From Gemmatimonas sp. UBA7669 (GTDB lineage Bacteria > Gemmatimonadota > Gemmatimonadetes > Gemmatimonadales > Gemmatimonadaceae), in the NCBI RefSeq assembly GCF_002483225.1, contig NZ_DLHL01000042.1:88633-152632 (forward strand): a DNA stretch of 64,000 nucleotides, written 5' to 3'. The stretch's first letter is position 1. Every line of letters begins with the position of its first letter. This document shows, piece after piece, positions 52,913 through 60,819 of the stretch. The position numbers and the translations under genes are program-made. The notes beneath the pieces are model-generated. The model was given only the letters and a program-made list of their open reading frames with translations. It ran no database searches and was not told the origin of the DNA.

Positions 52913-52974
52913 CCCGTCTGTTACCGGTATGGCCCCGCGCCGTTGGAGCGGGGCCTTTGCTGTCCGGGACATCT

Positions 52975-53047
52975 GGGGCTGTAGCTCAGCTGGGAGAGCG
53001 CTGCATTCGCATTGCAGAGGTCAGGGGTTCGAGCCCCCTCAGCTCCA
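52975..53047 (+). tRNA. tRNA-Ala (anticodon CGC)
   Basis: 73 nt cloverleaf. Acceptor GGGGCTG pairs with CAGCTCC, giving the G3.U70 wobble that identifies tRNA-Ala. Anticodon arm CTGCA-TTCGCAT-TGCAG with CGC, T-arm GGTTCGAGCC, discriminator A. The 3' CCA is not encoded. Confidence 0.97.
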
Positions 53048-53217
53048 CTTGGTAGGCCGGTTTGCTGGGTAGTTTTCGGCCAAACTGACCGAACTGTGAC
53101 AGAAAACCCACTGGTGTGACGCCGGAACCCGGTGCATCGTCCAGTGTACAACGAGACAAGCCCGCCGCTGATCCGTAGGACGGAGAGTTCCAAAGACAGC
53201 GCGCGTGGCACCTGTGT

Positions 53218-53257
53218 AACCCCCCGACCGGCAACGGTGCGGGGGGTTCGCTTTTTT
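53218..53257 (+). terminator. Rho-independent terminator downstream of tRNA-Ala
   Basis: Arms AACCCCCCG (53218-53226) and CGGGGGGTT (53240-53248) with an inner CCG/CGG pair, then TTTTTT at 53252-53257. It ends a transcript that would include ~170 nt after the tRNA (53048-53217), in which I see no ORF or known RNA. Confidence 0.88.
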
Positions 53258-53283
53258 CTGTCGGGTGCGCAGCAGGCGCTGGC

Positions 53284-54621
53284 TCAGGGCCCCGTGTCGC
53301 CACCGCCCAGAATGGCCGCACCATCCCGCCGCATGGCCTGCATGAGCTCCACGAAGAGGCGGTTCTCTTCGTCCTCCACTTGGCCAGCAAAATCACTCAT
53401 GGCGGTGAAGCCCAGGCTGCCGAGAAAGCGCATGATGGCGCTTTCGCGCACATGGGTGTTGAGCACCCGCTCGCTCAGCGTCTGTCCGTCAGGGCCCGTG
53501 CGCAGTCCCAATTTGAAATAGGTGCCCGAGCCTTCGAAGGGGCTCTTGATGGCGCTGCTGAGCATCTTCTCGGCAAAGAGCGGCAGATGCCACTTGGGCT
53601 CGCGCGTAAAACGCATGGCCCAGGCCCGCTCGCGCGGCGTGTCGATGTGCACGAACTCGCCGTGCAACTCCGTCACACCCACCATCCAGGGGCCAAACTT
53701 GGCCAGGGCATCAACACTGATGTTGAGCGTGTCCGGCATGCGCGGCGGTGCACCTGTTGCACTGCGATTGATGGGCAGCAACTCACCACGCAGTGAGCGG
53801 AAGCGCATGGTCAGCACCCGGTTCACTGCGCGCGCATCAAACCACTCGGCGCCCGTGTTGTCCGTGAGCCGATAGCGATAGCGCGAGGGCTCCACGTACT
53901 TGGCCAGGAAGCGCGCGTACGCGGGAAACCAGGGGCGAATGCCCTCGCTGTCCACACGCATCTGCAACGTGATCAGCGTGGAGCCGTCGTTCTGCGGAAC
54001 GGTGAAAATCGAGTCGAGTCGCACCATGCGTCCGACCACGGCCATGCTGCGCGGCGATGCGGCACGATAATCCACACGCAGCGCCTGCGCCGGACGCTCG
54101 GCGCTGGCAAAGAGTGCCTTGATCATGTCCTCCATGCGACCCGGCGGCATGCTGCCCACGTGATGCTCCACGGCCGTCTGCCAGGTCCAGAGATCACTGG
54201 CTCGCTGTGTGAGGCTGATGTCGTGGCGTTGATCGCCAAGCCGCGAGGGTACGGGCAAGTTGCTGCCGGCCTCGAACACGTAGCGATTGCCCACGAAGCG
54301 ACCCTGATATTCCACGCGTCGCTCGGCCCCGCTGCGGCTGGTGCGCAAACCCGTCCACACCGAGGTGTCGCCCACCACCTTGGATGGCGCGAAGGCGTAA
54401 CGCGCCATGCGCAGACGTGACTGCTGCACCTTGCGGCTGCGCGTGACGTTGGTGAAACGGTACTCGAACCCGGTCGTGAGCCCGTCGAGGTTGGCGCGGG
54501 CGGTGGCCGGGTCGCTGCCGGCGGCCAGGGCCGCCCCACGGCAGCCCGTCGTGCCGACCAATACCGCGGCCAGCCCCAGCGCGAGGGCAGGGCGTCGGGC
54601 GAACCGGAGAGAAATGGGCAT
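53284..54621 (-). CDS. Hypothetical exported lipoprotein, conserved-looking
   Basis: 445 aa. Lipoprotein signal MPISLRFARRPALALGLAAVLVGTTGC with Cys near residue 27. The mature part is rich in beta-strand-like segments, for example TSVWTGLRTSRSG, RVEYQGRFVGNRYVFEAG and WMVGVTELHGEFVHID. No family recognised. The C-terminus ends with helical SDFAGQVEDEENRLFVELMQAM. ATG at 54621 chosen because it starts the signal peptide; it is divergent from glnS, 52 nt away. Confidence 0.7.
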   Translation of the reverse strand: MPISLRFARRPALALGLAAVLVGTTGCRGAALAAGSDPATARANLDGLTTGFEYRFTNVTRSRKVQQSRLRMARYAFAPSKVVGDTSVWTGLRTSRSGAERRVEYQGRFVGNRYVFEAGSNLPVPSRLGDQRHDISLTQRASDLWTWQTAVEHHVGSMPPGRMEDMIKALFASAERPAQALRVDYRAASPRSMAVVGRMVRLDSIFTVPQNDGSTLITLQMRVDSEGIRPWFPAYARFLAKYVEPSRYRYRLTDNTGAEWFDARAVNRVLTMRFRSLRGELLPINRSATGAPPRMPDTLNISVDALAKFGPWMVGVTELHGEFVHIDTPRERAWAMRFTREPKWHLPLFAEKMLSSAIKSPFEGSGTYFKLGLRTGPDGQTLSERVLNTHVRESAIMRFLGSLGFTAMSDFAGQVEDEENRLFVELMQAMRRDGAAILGGGDTGP

Positions 54622-54673
54622 GAAGTAGAAGTACGCCACTCGACGCCATGTATACCAGCGGGGTTTAGATTGC

Positions 54674-56488
54674 ATGGTCATCCTTACCCGTACACTCGTG
54701 TCCGAAACTCCGAATTCCGTTTCGTCCCCGCTGCCGACGCCGTCTGTGACGCCGCCGGCAGTCCCGTCAGCAGAGCTGCCCGCCGACGCGAGCGCTGCCG
54801 CTGGCCCTGGCGCTGCGCCACGCCGCGATTTCATTCGCGAAATGGTGGCGGAGGACGTGGCCACCGGTCGCTTTGGCCGTGCACCCGCCACGCGTTTCCC
54901 GCCGGAGCCCAACGGCTTCCTGCACATGGGACACGCCAAGTCCATCTGCCTCAACTTCGGCATCGCGAAGGAGTTTGGCGGCACCTGCAATCTGCGATTC
55001 GACGACACGAATCCGGCCACGGAAGACATTCGCTACGTCGAGTCCATCAAGCGCGACGTGCAGTGGCTTGGGTTCCAGTGGGACGGCGAGTACTACGCCT
55101 CGGACTATTTCGAGAAGCTATACGAAATCGCCGAGTCGCTGGTGCTGCGTGGCAAGGCCTACGTGGACGACCAGAACGAGGAGCAGATCCGCACCAACCG
55201 CGGCACCGTCACCTCGCCGGGCACGCCGAGTCCCTGGCGTGATCGGTCACCCGAGGAGAATCTCGACCTGCTGCGTCGCATGAAGGCGGGTGAGTTCCCC
55301 GACGGGTCGCGTGTGCTGCGCGCAAAAATCGACATGGCGCATCCCAACATGGTGATGCGTGATCCGCTGCTGCTGCGCATTCGGCACGCGCATCACTATC
55401 GGCGCGGCAACGACTGGTGCATCTACCCGCTCTATGACTTCGCCCATGGTCTGAGTGACGCCATCGAGGGCATCACGCGTTCGCTGTGCACACTGGAGTT
55501 CAAGGACGCGCGCGACATCTACGACTGGCTGGTGCACGAGGCGGGGTATGTGAATCCGCCCACGCAGATCGAGTTCGCGCGACTCGAGCTCGACTATACT
55601 GTGCTGAGCAAGCGCAAGCTGCTGCGGCTGGTGAACGAGGGGCACGTGAAGGGCTGGGATGATCCGCGCATGCCCACCATTGCCGGCATGCGTCGGCGTG
55701 GCGTGCGGCCCGAGGCCATTCGTGCCTTCGCCGAGGTCATTGGTGTGGCGCGCAAGGACGCGCGGGTGGAGTACGCCACCTACGAGCATGCGGTGCGCAA
55801 CGACCTCAACATGGAAGTGCCGCGTCGTCTCTGTGTGCTCAACCCGCTCAAGGTGGTGCTCACCAACTACCCCGAAGGCCAGGTCGAGCAGCTCGAGGCG
55901 CAGGACTATCCGCACGACGTGCCCAAGACCGGTTCGCGCACGGTGCCGTTCTCACGCGAGCTGTATGTGGACCGCGACGACTTCATGGAGGATCCGCCGA
56001 AGAAGTTCTATCGGCTGGCGCCGGGCCGTGAAGTGCGCCTGCGTTTCGGCTATCTCATTACCTGCAACGAGGTGGTGAAGAACGAGGCGGGCGAGGTGGT
56101 GGAGCTGCGCTGCACCTACGATCCCGCCACGCGCAGCGGCAACGCGCCCGATGGCCGCAAGGTGCAGGGCACCATTCACTGGGTCAGCGCACCACACGCG
56201 GCGAGCGTGGAAGTGCGTCTCTACGATCGCCTCTTCACGCAGCCCGACCCGGATCAGGTGCCTGAGGGGCAGGACTTCCTGAGTGTGCTCAACCCGGAGT
56301 CGCTGGTGGTCATTCCTGACGCCAAGGCGGAACCGAGCGTGCTGAACGACCCGTTGGGGTCGCGCTACCAGTTCGAGCGCGTGGGCTATTTCTACGCTGA
56401 GCCGGAGGACAGCACGAGCGAGAAGCGGGTATTCAATCGCATCGTGGGGTTGCGCGACAGTTGGGCGAAGGAAGTGAAGAAGGGGTGA
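54674..56488 (+). CDS. glnS: Glutaminyl-tRNA synthetase
   Basis: 604 aa class I synthetase. HIGH-type motif HMGH in PPEPNGFLHMGHAKS near residue 84, KMSKS-type VLSKRKL near residue 315, and the GlnRS blocks FRFDDTNP-like LRFDDTNPATED and IYPLYDFAHGLSDAIEGITRSLCTLEF. An anticodon-binding barrel follows. About 45 N-terminal residues are Ala/Pro/Ser-rich and not conserved; a GTG at 54698 is an alternative start. tRNA-Gln(CTG) lies 0.7 kb downstream. Its presence implies direct glutaminylation rather than only the GatCAB route. Confidence 0.95.
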   Translation: MVILTRTLVSETPNSVSSPLPTPSVTPPAVPSAELPADASAAAGPGAAPRRDFIREMVAEDVATGRFGRAPATRFPPEPNGFLHMGHAKSICLNFGIAKEFGGTCNLRFDDTNPATEDIRYVESIKRDVQWLGFQWDGEYYASDYFEKLYEIAESLVLRGKAYVDDQNEEQIRTNRGTVTSPGTPSPWRDRSPEENLDLLRRMKAGEFPDGSRVLRAKIDMAHPNMVMRDPLLLRIRHAHHYRRGNDWCIYPLYDFAHGLSDAIEGITRSLCTLEFKDARDIYDWLVHEAGYVNPPTQIEFARLELDYTVLSKRKLLRLVNEGHVKGWDDPRMPTIAGMRRRGVRPEAIRAFAEVIGVARKDARVEYATYEHAVRNDLNMEVPRRLCVLNPLKVVLTNYPEGQVEQLEAQDYPHDVPKTGSRTVPFSRELYVDRDDFMEDPPKKFYRLAPGREVRLRFGYLITCNEVVKNEAGEVVELRCTYDPATRSGNAPDGRKVQGTIHWVSAPHAASVEVRLYDRLFTQPDPDQVPEGQDFLSVLNPESLVVIPDAKAEPSVLNDPLGSRYQFERVGYFYAEPEDSTSEKRVFNRIVGLRDSWAKEVKKG

Positions 56489-56493
56489 AGGGT

Positions 56494-57084
56494 ATGCCCG
56501 CCACATCACCCCGTCTCTGGACGGTTGAGGAGGTTCAGGCTCTGCAGGAGCATGACCCGCACCACCGGTATGAGGTGGTGGACGGGGAACTGCTTGTGAG
56601 CCCGTCACCGAGGCGTTCACATCAGCGTGCAGTGACCCATTTGCTGCGCGTGCTGAGTGAGTACGCGGAACGGAGCGGGCTAGGTGAGGCACTGACCTCG
56701 CCCAGTGACGTGTTCTACGATGAGCAAACCTCCGTGCAGCCGGACGTCTTCGTTATCCCCCTTGTGAACGGGCGGCCTGCCACGGACGAAATGGTGATGC
56801 GTCCGATGCTCGTGGTCGAGGTGCTCTCCCCTAGCACGGCTCGATATGATCGGCTGACCAAGCGTCGGTTCTATCAGCGGATGAAGTTTGAGTATTGGAT
56901 CGTTGATCTCGATTCGGAGCTTATCGAGCGATGGACACCGGAGGCCGAGCGCCCGGAGATCTGCGCGGATCGGCTCGTATGGCAGCCTGTTGTCTCCGTT
57001 GAGCCGCTGGTGCTGGACGTGCCAGCCTATATGCGAAAGGCCCTTGGGGTTGCCGGAGGACAGGGGCCGTCCCATCGGTCCTGA
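56494..57084 (+). CDS. Uma2-family (DUF820) putative PD-(D/E)XK nuclease
   Basis: 196 aa. Typical Uma2 layout: RYEVVDGELLVSPSPRRSHQ at the N-terminus, PDVFVIP (metal Asp), LVVEVLSPSTARYD (Glu) and KRRFYQRMKFEYWIVD (Lys). These residues form a restriction-endonuclease-like core, but no activity is established for most members. ATG at 56494 is 5 nt after the glnS stop. It may ride on the glnS transcript. The family is often multi-copy and patchily distributed, so acquisition by transfer is possible. Confidence 0.87.
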   Translation: MPATSPRLWTVEEVQALQEHDPHHRYEVVDGELLVSPSPRRSHQRAVTHLLRVLSEYAERSGLGEALTSPSDVFYDEQTSVQPDVFVIPLVNGRPATDEMVMRPMLVVEVLSPSTARYDRLTKRRFYQRMKFEYWIVDLDSELIERWTPEAERPEICADRLVWQPVVSVEPLVLDVPAYMRKALGVAGGQGPSHRS

Positions 57085-57164
57085 GCCCCCGCTGCCCCTT
57101 CCCCTCGAGGCGGGTTCGCCTATATTAGGAGGCTCACCGGTTCCTTGGGCCGGGTGAAGCCAGC

Positions 57165-57237
57165 TGCCCCTTAGCTCAACTGGCAGAGCGTCTGACTCTG
57201 GATCAGAAGGTTCCTGGTTCGACCCCAGGAGGGGCAA
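57165..57237 (+). tRNA. tRNA-Gln (anticodon CTG)
   Basis: 73 nt. Acceptor TGCCCCT pairs with AGGGGCA, giving the weak U1-A72 pair that GlnRS recognises. Anticodon arm TCTGA-CTCTGGA-TCAGA with CTG, T-arm GGTTCGACC, discriminator A. CCA not encoded. A TATATT box (57121-57126) and a leader hairpin precede it. Confidence 0.96.
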
Positions 57238-57243
57238 TACGAT

Positions 57244-57283
57244 AAGGCCGTGTTCCGTAAGCAGTTACGGGATGCGGCTTTTT
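57244..57283 (+). terminator. Rho-independent terminator after tRNA-Gln
   Basis: Imperfect stem AAGGCCGTGTTCCGTAA paired with TTACGGGATGCGGCTT around GCAG, ending in TTTTT. Confidence 0.8.
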
Positions 57284-57311
57284 CGTTCACTTCGGACTCA
57301 TTGAGGACCAC

Positions 57312-57731
57312 ATGCCGTCTGCGTCGATCGTGGGATTGATCCTTCTGTCTGTTCTTGGCGCTGGTGCCGCGCAGGCCCAGCACGTCACCCGTACTGCGCT
57401 GGCCTACCGCAGCCTGTCAGAGCCAGGCACGCCGTTTCAGGCGGTCCACGTCCTGGACAGCGTGGCGGTCAAATCGAACAAGACGCGGAACGCGTGGATG
57501 GGTATTGCCGTCGGGGCTGCGCTTGGTGGCAGCACCGCATATGTCCTGAGCAAGCGAAGCTGCTCAAACGTGTGTGACGACCCCGCACCGGTCATTGCAC
57601 CCACGGTCCTTTTCACGATACTTGGCGGCATCGGAGGAGGTACCGTGGTCCATTTGTTCGGTCGGTCGAGGAGGGCACCCGGCGCCAAGGCCCTGAGCGT
57701 GTCTCAAGTCGCCTCTCGCAGACTTCGCTGA
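57312..57731 (+). CDS. Small exported protein with a glycine-rich membrane segment
   Basis: 139 aa. Signal peptide (MPSASIVGLILLSVLGAGAAQAQ), then AWMGIAVGAALGGSTAYVL and VLFTILGGIGGGTVVHLF, two hydrophobic glycine-rich segments separated by CSNVCDD, resembling glycine-zipper proteins. No family assigned. ATG at 57312 is 75 nt after the tRNA. Confidence 0.65.
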   Translation: MPSASIVGLILLSVLGAGAAQAQHVTRTALAYRSLSEPGTPFQAVHVLDSVAVKSNKTRNAWMGIAVGAALGGSTAYVLSKRSCSNVCDDPAPVIAPTVLFTILGGIGGGTVVHLFGRSRRAPGAKALSVSQVASRRLR

Positions 57732-57770
57732 CAAGAGGGCTTGGTGTTTGCTTCGGTGGCCAGCGCCGCC

Positions 57771-58874
57771 TCAGTGATGCTGGTGACTCCCGCGCATGCT
57801 GCCGTTGGCGATGCCCAGATGATGCACCGTGTGATGATCGCCGAGCGTGAGCATGCCCACGAATCCCAGTGCGCGGATGCGCGACTGCATGGTGCGGTCA
57901 TCGGTGCGCGTCGCACGAATGGTGACGCGCGCGCCGGTCGGTGTGCTGGTCGCGCTCCACGTGAACCCATCAGCGGGTGCGATGGTGGCGCCGTGCGACA
58001 GCGCCATGCGACGGATGGCCTCGCGCACGCGACCGGTACCCTGCACGTCGAATACGGCACCGCCTTCCACCGGCGTCATGCGCACCTCGGCGCGCAGGGT
58101 CACGTCGTCCATGTCGCGCAGATGCGCACGCAGGGCCTCGAGGTCCACCTTGCTCCAGTCGGTGGTCGGATCGGCGTCGAGCAGCCGTACAATCTCCGCG
58201 ATGGTGGCAAAGGCCTCCTGCCCGGCGCGGGTGGGGCGGGCCGATGCGGTGGCGGTCGGCGGTTCATGCGTCATACCCGGCTGATGCGTCATGCCCGGCA
58301 TGTGCTGCATAGCTGATGGCGCTGACGCTGGCGCTGACGCTGGCGCTGACGCTGGCGCTCGCTCCGCGGCCGCCATCGCGCCGCCGTGCATGGCCGCCAT
58401 GCCGCGCTTCACGAGCTCCGTGATCTCCGCGGCGTGCTGCTGCAGCAAGGCCACGGTGGCCGGGTCGTCGGATGTCTCCACGACCTCCATACCCTTGGCG
58501 GTCGCCTGGGCCTGTCGGACAATCTTCTTGCCGTTCTGCAGCACTCCGCGCAGCGCCGGTGTGGACATGGGCAGGTTCGGATCGTGACCCGCCGCCACGA
58601 ACGCGCCCGTCATGGTCACGTGACGCTGAATCTGCGTCACCATGGTCGGGTCGTCGGACTCCGTGACTGTGCGTACGCCGTTGGGCAGGTTGACCACCGT
58701 GCGACGCAGCTTGTCGTGGTTGACCATGAGCTGGTGCACCACCTGCATGACTTCGGCGGTAGTGGAGTCCCGGTGCATCATGCCGCGGCCCTGCGCGGGC
58801 AGCGCGGCAGCGCCAAGGCCCAGAGCGCAGGTGGCCCAGCCAACAACACGCGTGACCTGACGATCGAAACGCAT
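57771..58874 (-). CDS. Exported Met/His-rich protein
   Basis: 367 aa with a signal peptide (GWATCALGLGAAALPAQG). Rich in paired Met and His: GRGMMHRDSTT, MQHMPGMTHQPGMTHE, GDHHTVHHLGI and a C-terminal GSHQHH, like copper-binding clusters. Two related helical segments occur in the N-terminal half (EVMQVVHQLMVNHDKLRR and VALLQQHAAEITELVKRG). A linker has three APAS units (12-bp repeats at 58321-58356). Divergent from the Crp-type regulator with 168 nt between. Metal binding is inferred from composition only. Confidence 0.72.
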   Translation of the reverse strand: MRFDRQVTRVVGWATCALGLGAAALPAQGRGMMHRDSTTAEVMQVVHQLMVNHDKLRRTVVNLPNGVRTVTESDDPTMVTQIQRHVTMTGAFVAAGHDPNLPMSTPALRGVLQNGKKIVRQAQATAKGMEVVETSDDPATVALLQQHAAEITELVKRGMAAMHGGAMAAAERAPASAPASAPASAPSAMQHMPGMTHQPGMTHEPPTATASARPTRAGQEAFATIAEIVRLLDADPTTDWSKVDLEALRAHLRDMDDVTLRAEVRMTPVEGGAVFDVQGTGRVREAIRRMALSHGATIAPADGFTWSATSTPTGARVTIRATRTDDRTMQSRIRALGFVGMLTLGDHHTVHHLGIANGSMRGSHQHH

Positions 58875-59042
58875 GATCGGATCTCCCGGATAACGGACAG
58901 AAGCAGGGAGTTTGGCGCCCAGGATGCGAGCGTCTGTCTGGAGCATACTGGCGACCGACCGTTTCCGAAGAGACTTTGGTCACATCCGAAACATACCGCG
59001 CGCCTTCAGGTTGCTCCGTCATCCAATTGCTTACAACTCCAC

Positions 59043-59702
59043 GTGACTCCGCTCGACGAACTCCCGCTGTTTGCTGACCTGTCGCCGGCGACACGTGCCC
59101 GGCTCTCGGCCGGCAGTGCCCTGCGCCACTTTCCGGCGGGCGCGACCCTGTTTCGTGCAGGCGATGCGGTAACCGGACTGTACGTCGTGCTCTCCGGACG
59201 CGTGCGTGTCGTGCGGTCGCGTGATGGTCGGCAGAGTGTGGTGCATACCGAGGGGGCAGGCGGCACACTGGCGGAGGTGCCGTTGTTTGCAGGTGGCGGG
59301 TTGCCGGCCACCGCCATCGCCGATGTGGACGCGCGCTGCCTGCACATTCCGAAAGAGTTGCTCACGCAGGTCATGCGCGACGATCCCGACGTGGCGCAGT
59401 TGTTTCTGCGGCGTCTGGCGCTGCGCGTACGTCAGGTGGTTGATCGACTCGACAGTCTGTCCACGCAGTCTGTCACGGGACGTCTTGCCACGCTGCTGCT
59501 GGTGCGATCTCACGGCGCCACCGACCGACCGTTCTCACTGGGCATGACGCAGGCGGCAGCAGCCGAAGAACTCGGCACCGTGCGTGAGGTGCTGGTGCGC
59601 GCCATCGCCAGTCTGCGCCGCGAGGGGCTGATCGCGCCGGCGGGGCGTGGGCAATTCGTGATTCGAAACGTCGAAGCGCTGAGGCGGCGGGCTAGTGAGT
59701 GA
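59043..59702 (+). CDS. Crp/Fnr-family transcriptional regulator
   Basis: 219 aa. cNMP-binding-type barrel (LPLFADLSPATRARL, FPAGATLFRAGDAVTGLYVVLSGRVRVV, GTLAEVPLFAGG), dimer helix LRVRQVVDRLDSLS and a winged helix HTH (MTQAAAAEELGTVREVLVRAIASLRREGLI). The phosphate-binding residues expected for cAMP are not obviously kept, and there are no Fnr Cys ligands, so the effector is unknown. GTG start at 59043. Sits between two exported metal-like proteins and may regulate them. Confidence 0.9.
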   Translation: MTPLDELPLFADLSPATRARLSAGSALRHFPAGATLFRAGDAVTGLYVVLSGRVRVVRSRDGRQSVVHTEGAGGTLAEVPLFAGGGLPATAIADVDARCLHIPKELLTQVMRDDPDVAQLFLRRLALRVRQVVDRLDSLSTQSVTGRLATLLLVRSHGATDRPFSLGMTQAAAAEELGTVREVLVRAIASLRREGLIAPAGRGQFVIRNVEALRRRASE

Positions 59703-59718
59703 GCGTAAATCTGTCGTG

Positions 59719-60702
59719 CTACAGTTTGGGTCTGATGGCCGTGCTGTCGAGTCCGGCCCTCAACCCTCGCGCGAGCTTGACCGCGTCGTCATGAGCCCAG
59801 AAGTGCATGAAAAACAAGCGAGGGTCGTCGTCGAGCATGTGATTGTGCAGGCTCGTCACATCGATGTCATTGGCGCGCAGGGCGCGAATGACACGATTGA
59901 CCTCGCCAGCTGTCATGACAAAATCACCCGTGATGGCCGCGCGCCCGTTCCCGGTGGGCTGAAAGTTCATGACGGTGCCGAGTCCCATGGCGCCGGGAAT
60001 GGCATGACCGCCAGACGTGATGGTTTCCGGGCGCGGTGCACTGACCTGATACACGCCGCCGTTGCTGCGACCGACATGACCAAGGGCTGCGGCAATGGCC
60101 ACTGTATCGAGGTCGACCGGTGCTGCCGGCGAGGGGGCCGGTACTGCTGCCGGTGTGGACGTAAGCGCCACCGCCTCACGTACCGCTTCCGCGATCTGCA
60201 CCGCGTCGCCCCGCGCGTGCACGTGCATGTACAGAATGCGCGGCGACTCCCGCATGACGTGGTGATGCACCGCCGTCTGTTCCACGCCGCCTTGCTGGAG
60301 ACGTGACATCACACGGGGGAGCTCCTCCTCGGTCAGCACGAGGTCACCCATGGCCATCACGTCGGTGCCAGTGCCGGTGGCATGCATGGCAATCCATCCG
60401 CCCAAGGCCAACGCGGGGCGCAGCACCACATCGCCACGTGCGTCGCGGACGGTGACGCTGAGGTCCGAACGCGGGAAGTTGTAGCGATGCAGTTCGTCCC
60501 CCTGGATCACACCAGCCCGGCCCATCGTCGAGTCCACTGCCGGCCAATCCACCGTCGTGGTTTCGGAGGCCGATGGCACGGACGAGTCACCTGGCGTGGG
60601 TGGCGCCTCATCAACAGCGCCGCATCCGAGGGCCACGGCCGCGAGGGCTCCCGTGACCATCATAGCAGGCATACGAAGGCTTACAGGTGATGACACGATC
60701 AT
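59719..60702 (-). CDS. LppY/LpqO (DUF1259) two-domain lipoprotein
   Basis: 327 aa with lipobox ALGC near residue 27. Two DUF1259 halves: the first has MGDLVLTEEELPRVMSRLQ and TAVHHHVMRESPRILYMHVHARGDAVQIA; the second has GDFVMTAGEVNRVIRALR and TSLHNHMLDDDPRLFFMHFWAHDDAVKLA. The repeated His clusters suggest a metal site. A GAGGA ribosome-binding site precedes ATG 60702. Function unknown in the family. Faces the Crp gene. Confidence 0.85.
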   Translation of the reverse strand: MIVSSPVSLRMPAMMVTGALAAVALGCGAVDEAPPTPGDSSVPSASETTTVDWPAVDSTMGRAGVIQGDELHRYNFPRSDLSVTVRDARGDVVLRPALALGGWIAMHATGTGTDVMAMGDLVLTEEELPRVMSRLQQGGVEQTAVHHHVMRESPRILYMHVHARGDAVQIAEAVREAVALTSTPAAVPAPSPAAPVDLDTVAIAAALGHVGRSNGGVYQVSAPRPETITSGGHAIPGAMGLGTVMNFQPTGNGRAAITGDFVMTAGEVNRVIRALRANDIDVTSLHNHMLDDDPRLFFMHFWAHDDAVKLARGLRAGLDSTAIRPKL

Positions 60703-60760
60703 GAGACATGATCCTCGGAGGCGGGAACGGAAGGAGGCATCACAACGCCGCGAAGGGGCT

Positions 60761-60779
60761 GCGCATTAAGTTAATGCGC
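60761..60779. promoter_or_regulatory. Perfect 19-bp palindrome, candidate operator
   Basis: GCGCATTAAGTTAATGCGC: 9-nt arms around a central G, located between the divergent DUF1259 and DUF5916 genes. Size and AT-rich centre fit a dimeric repressor site (for example TetR, MarR or Crp-like). Confidence 0.55.
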
Positions 60780-60819
60780 CGCCGTCGGCTCCTGTGCCTG
60801 CCGTCCTGCTCCCGCTACC

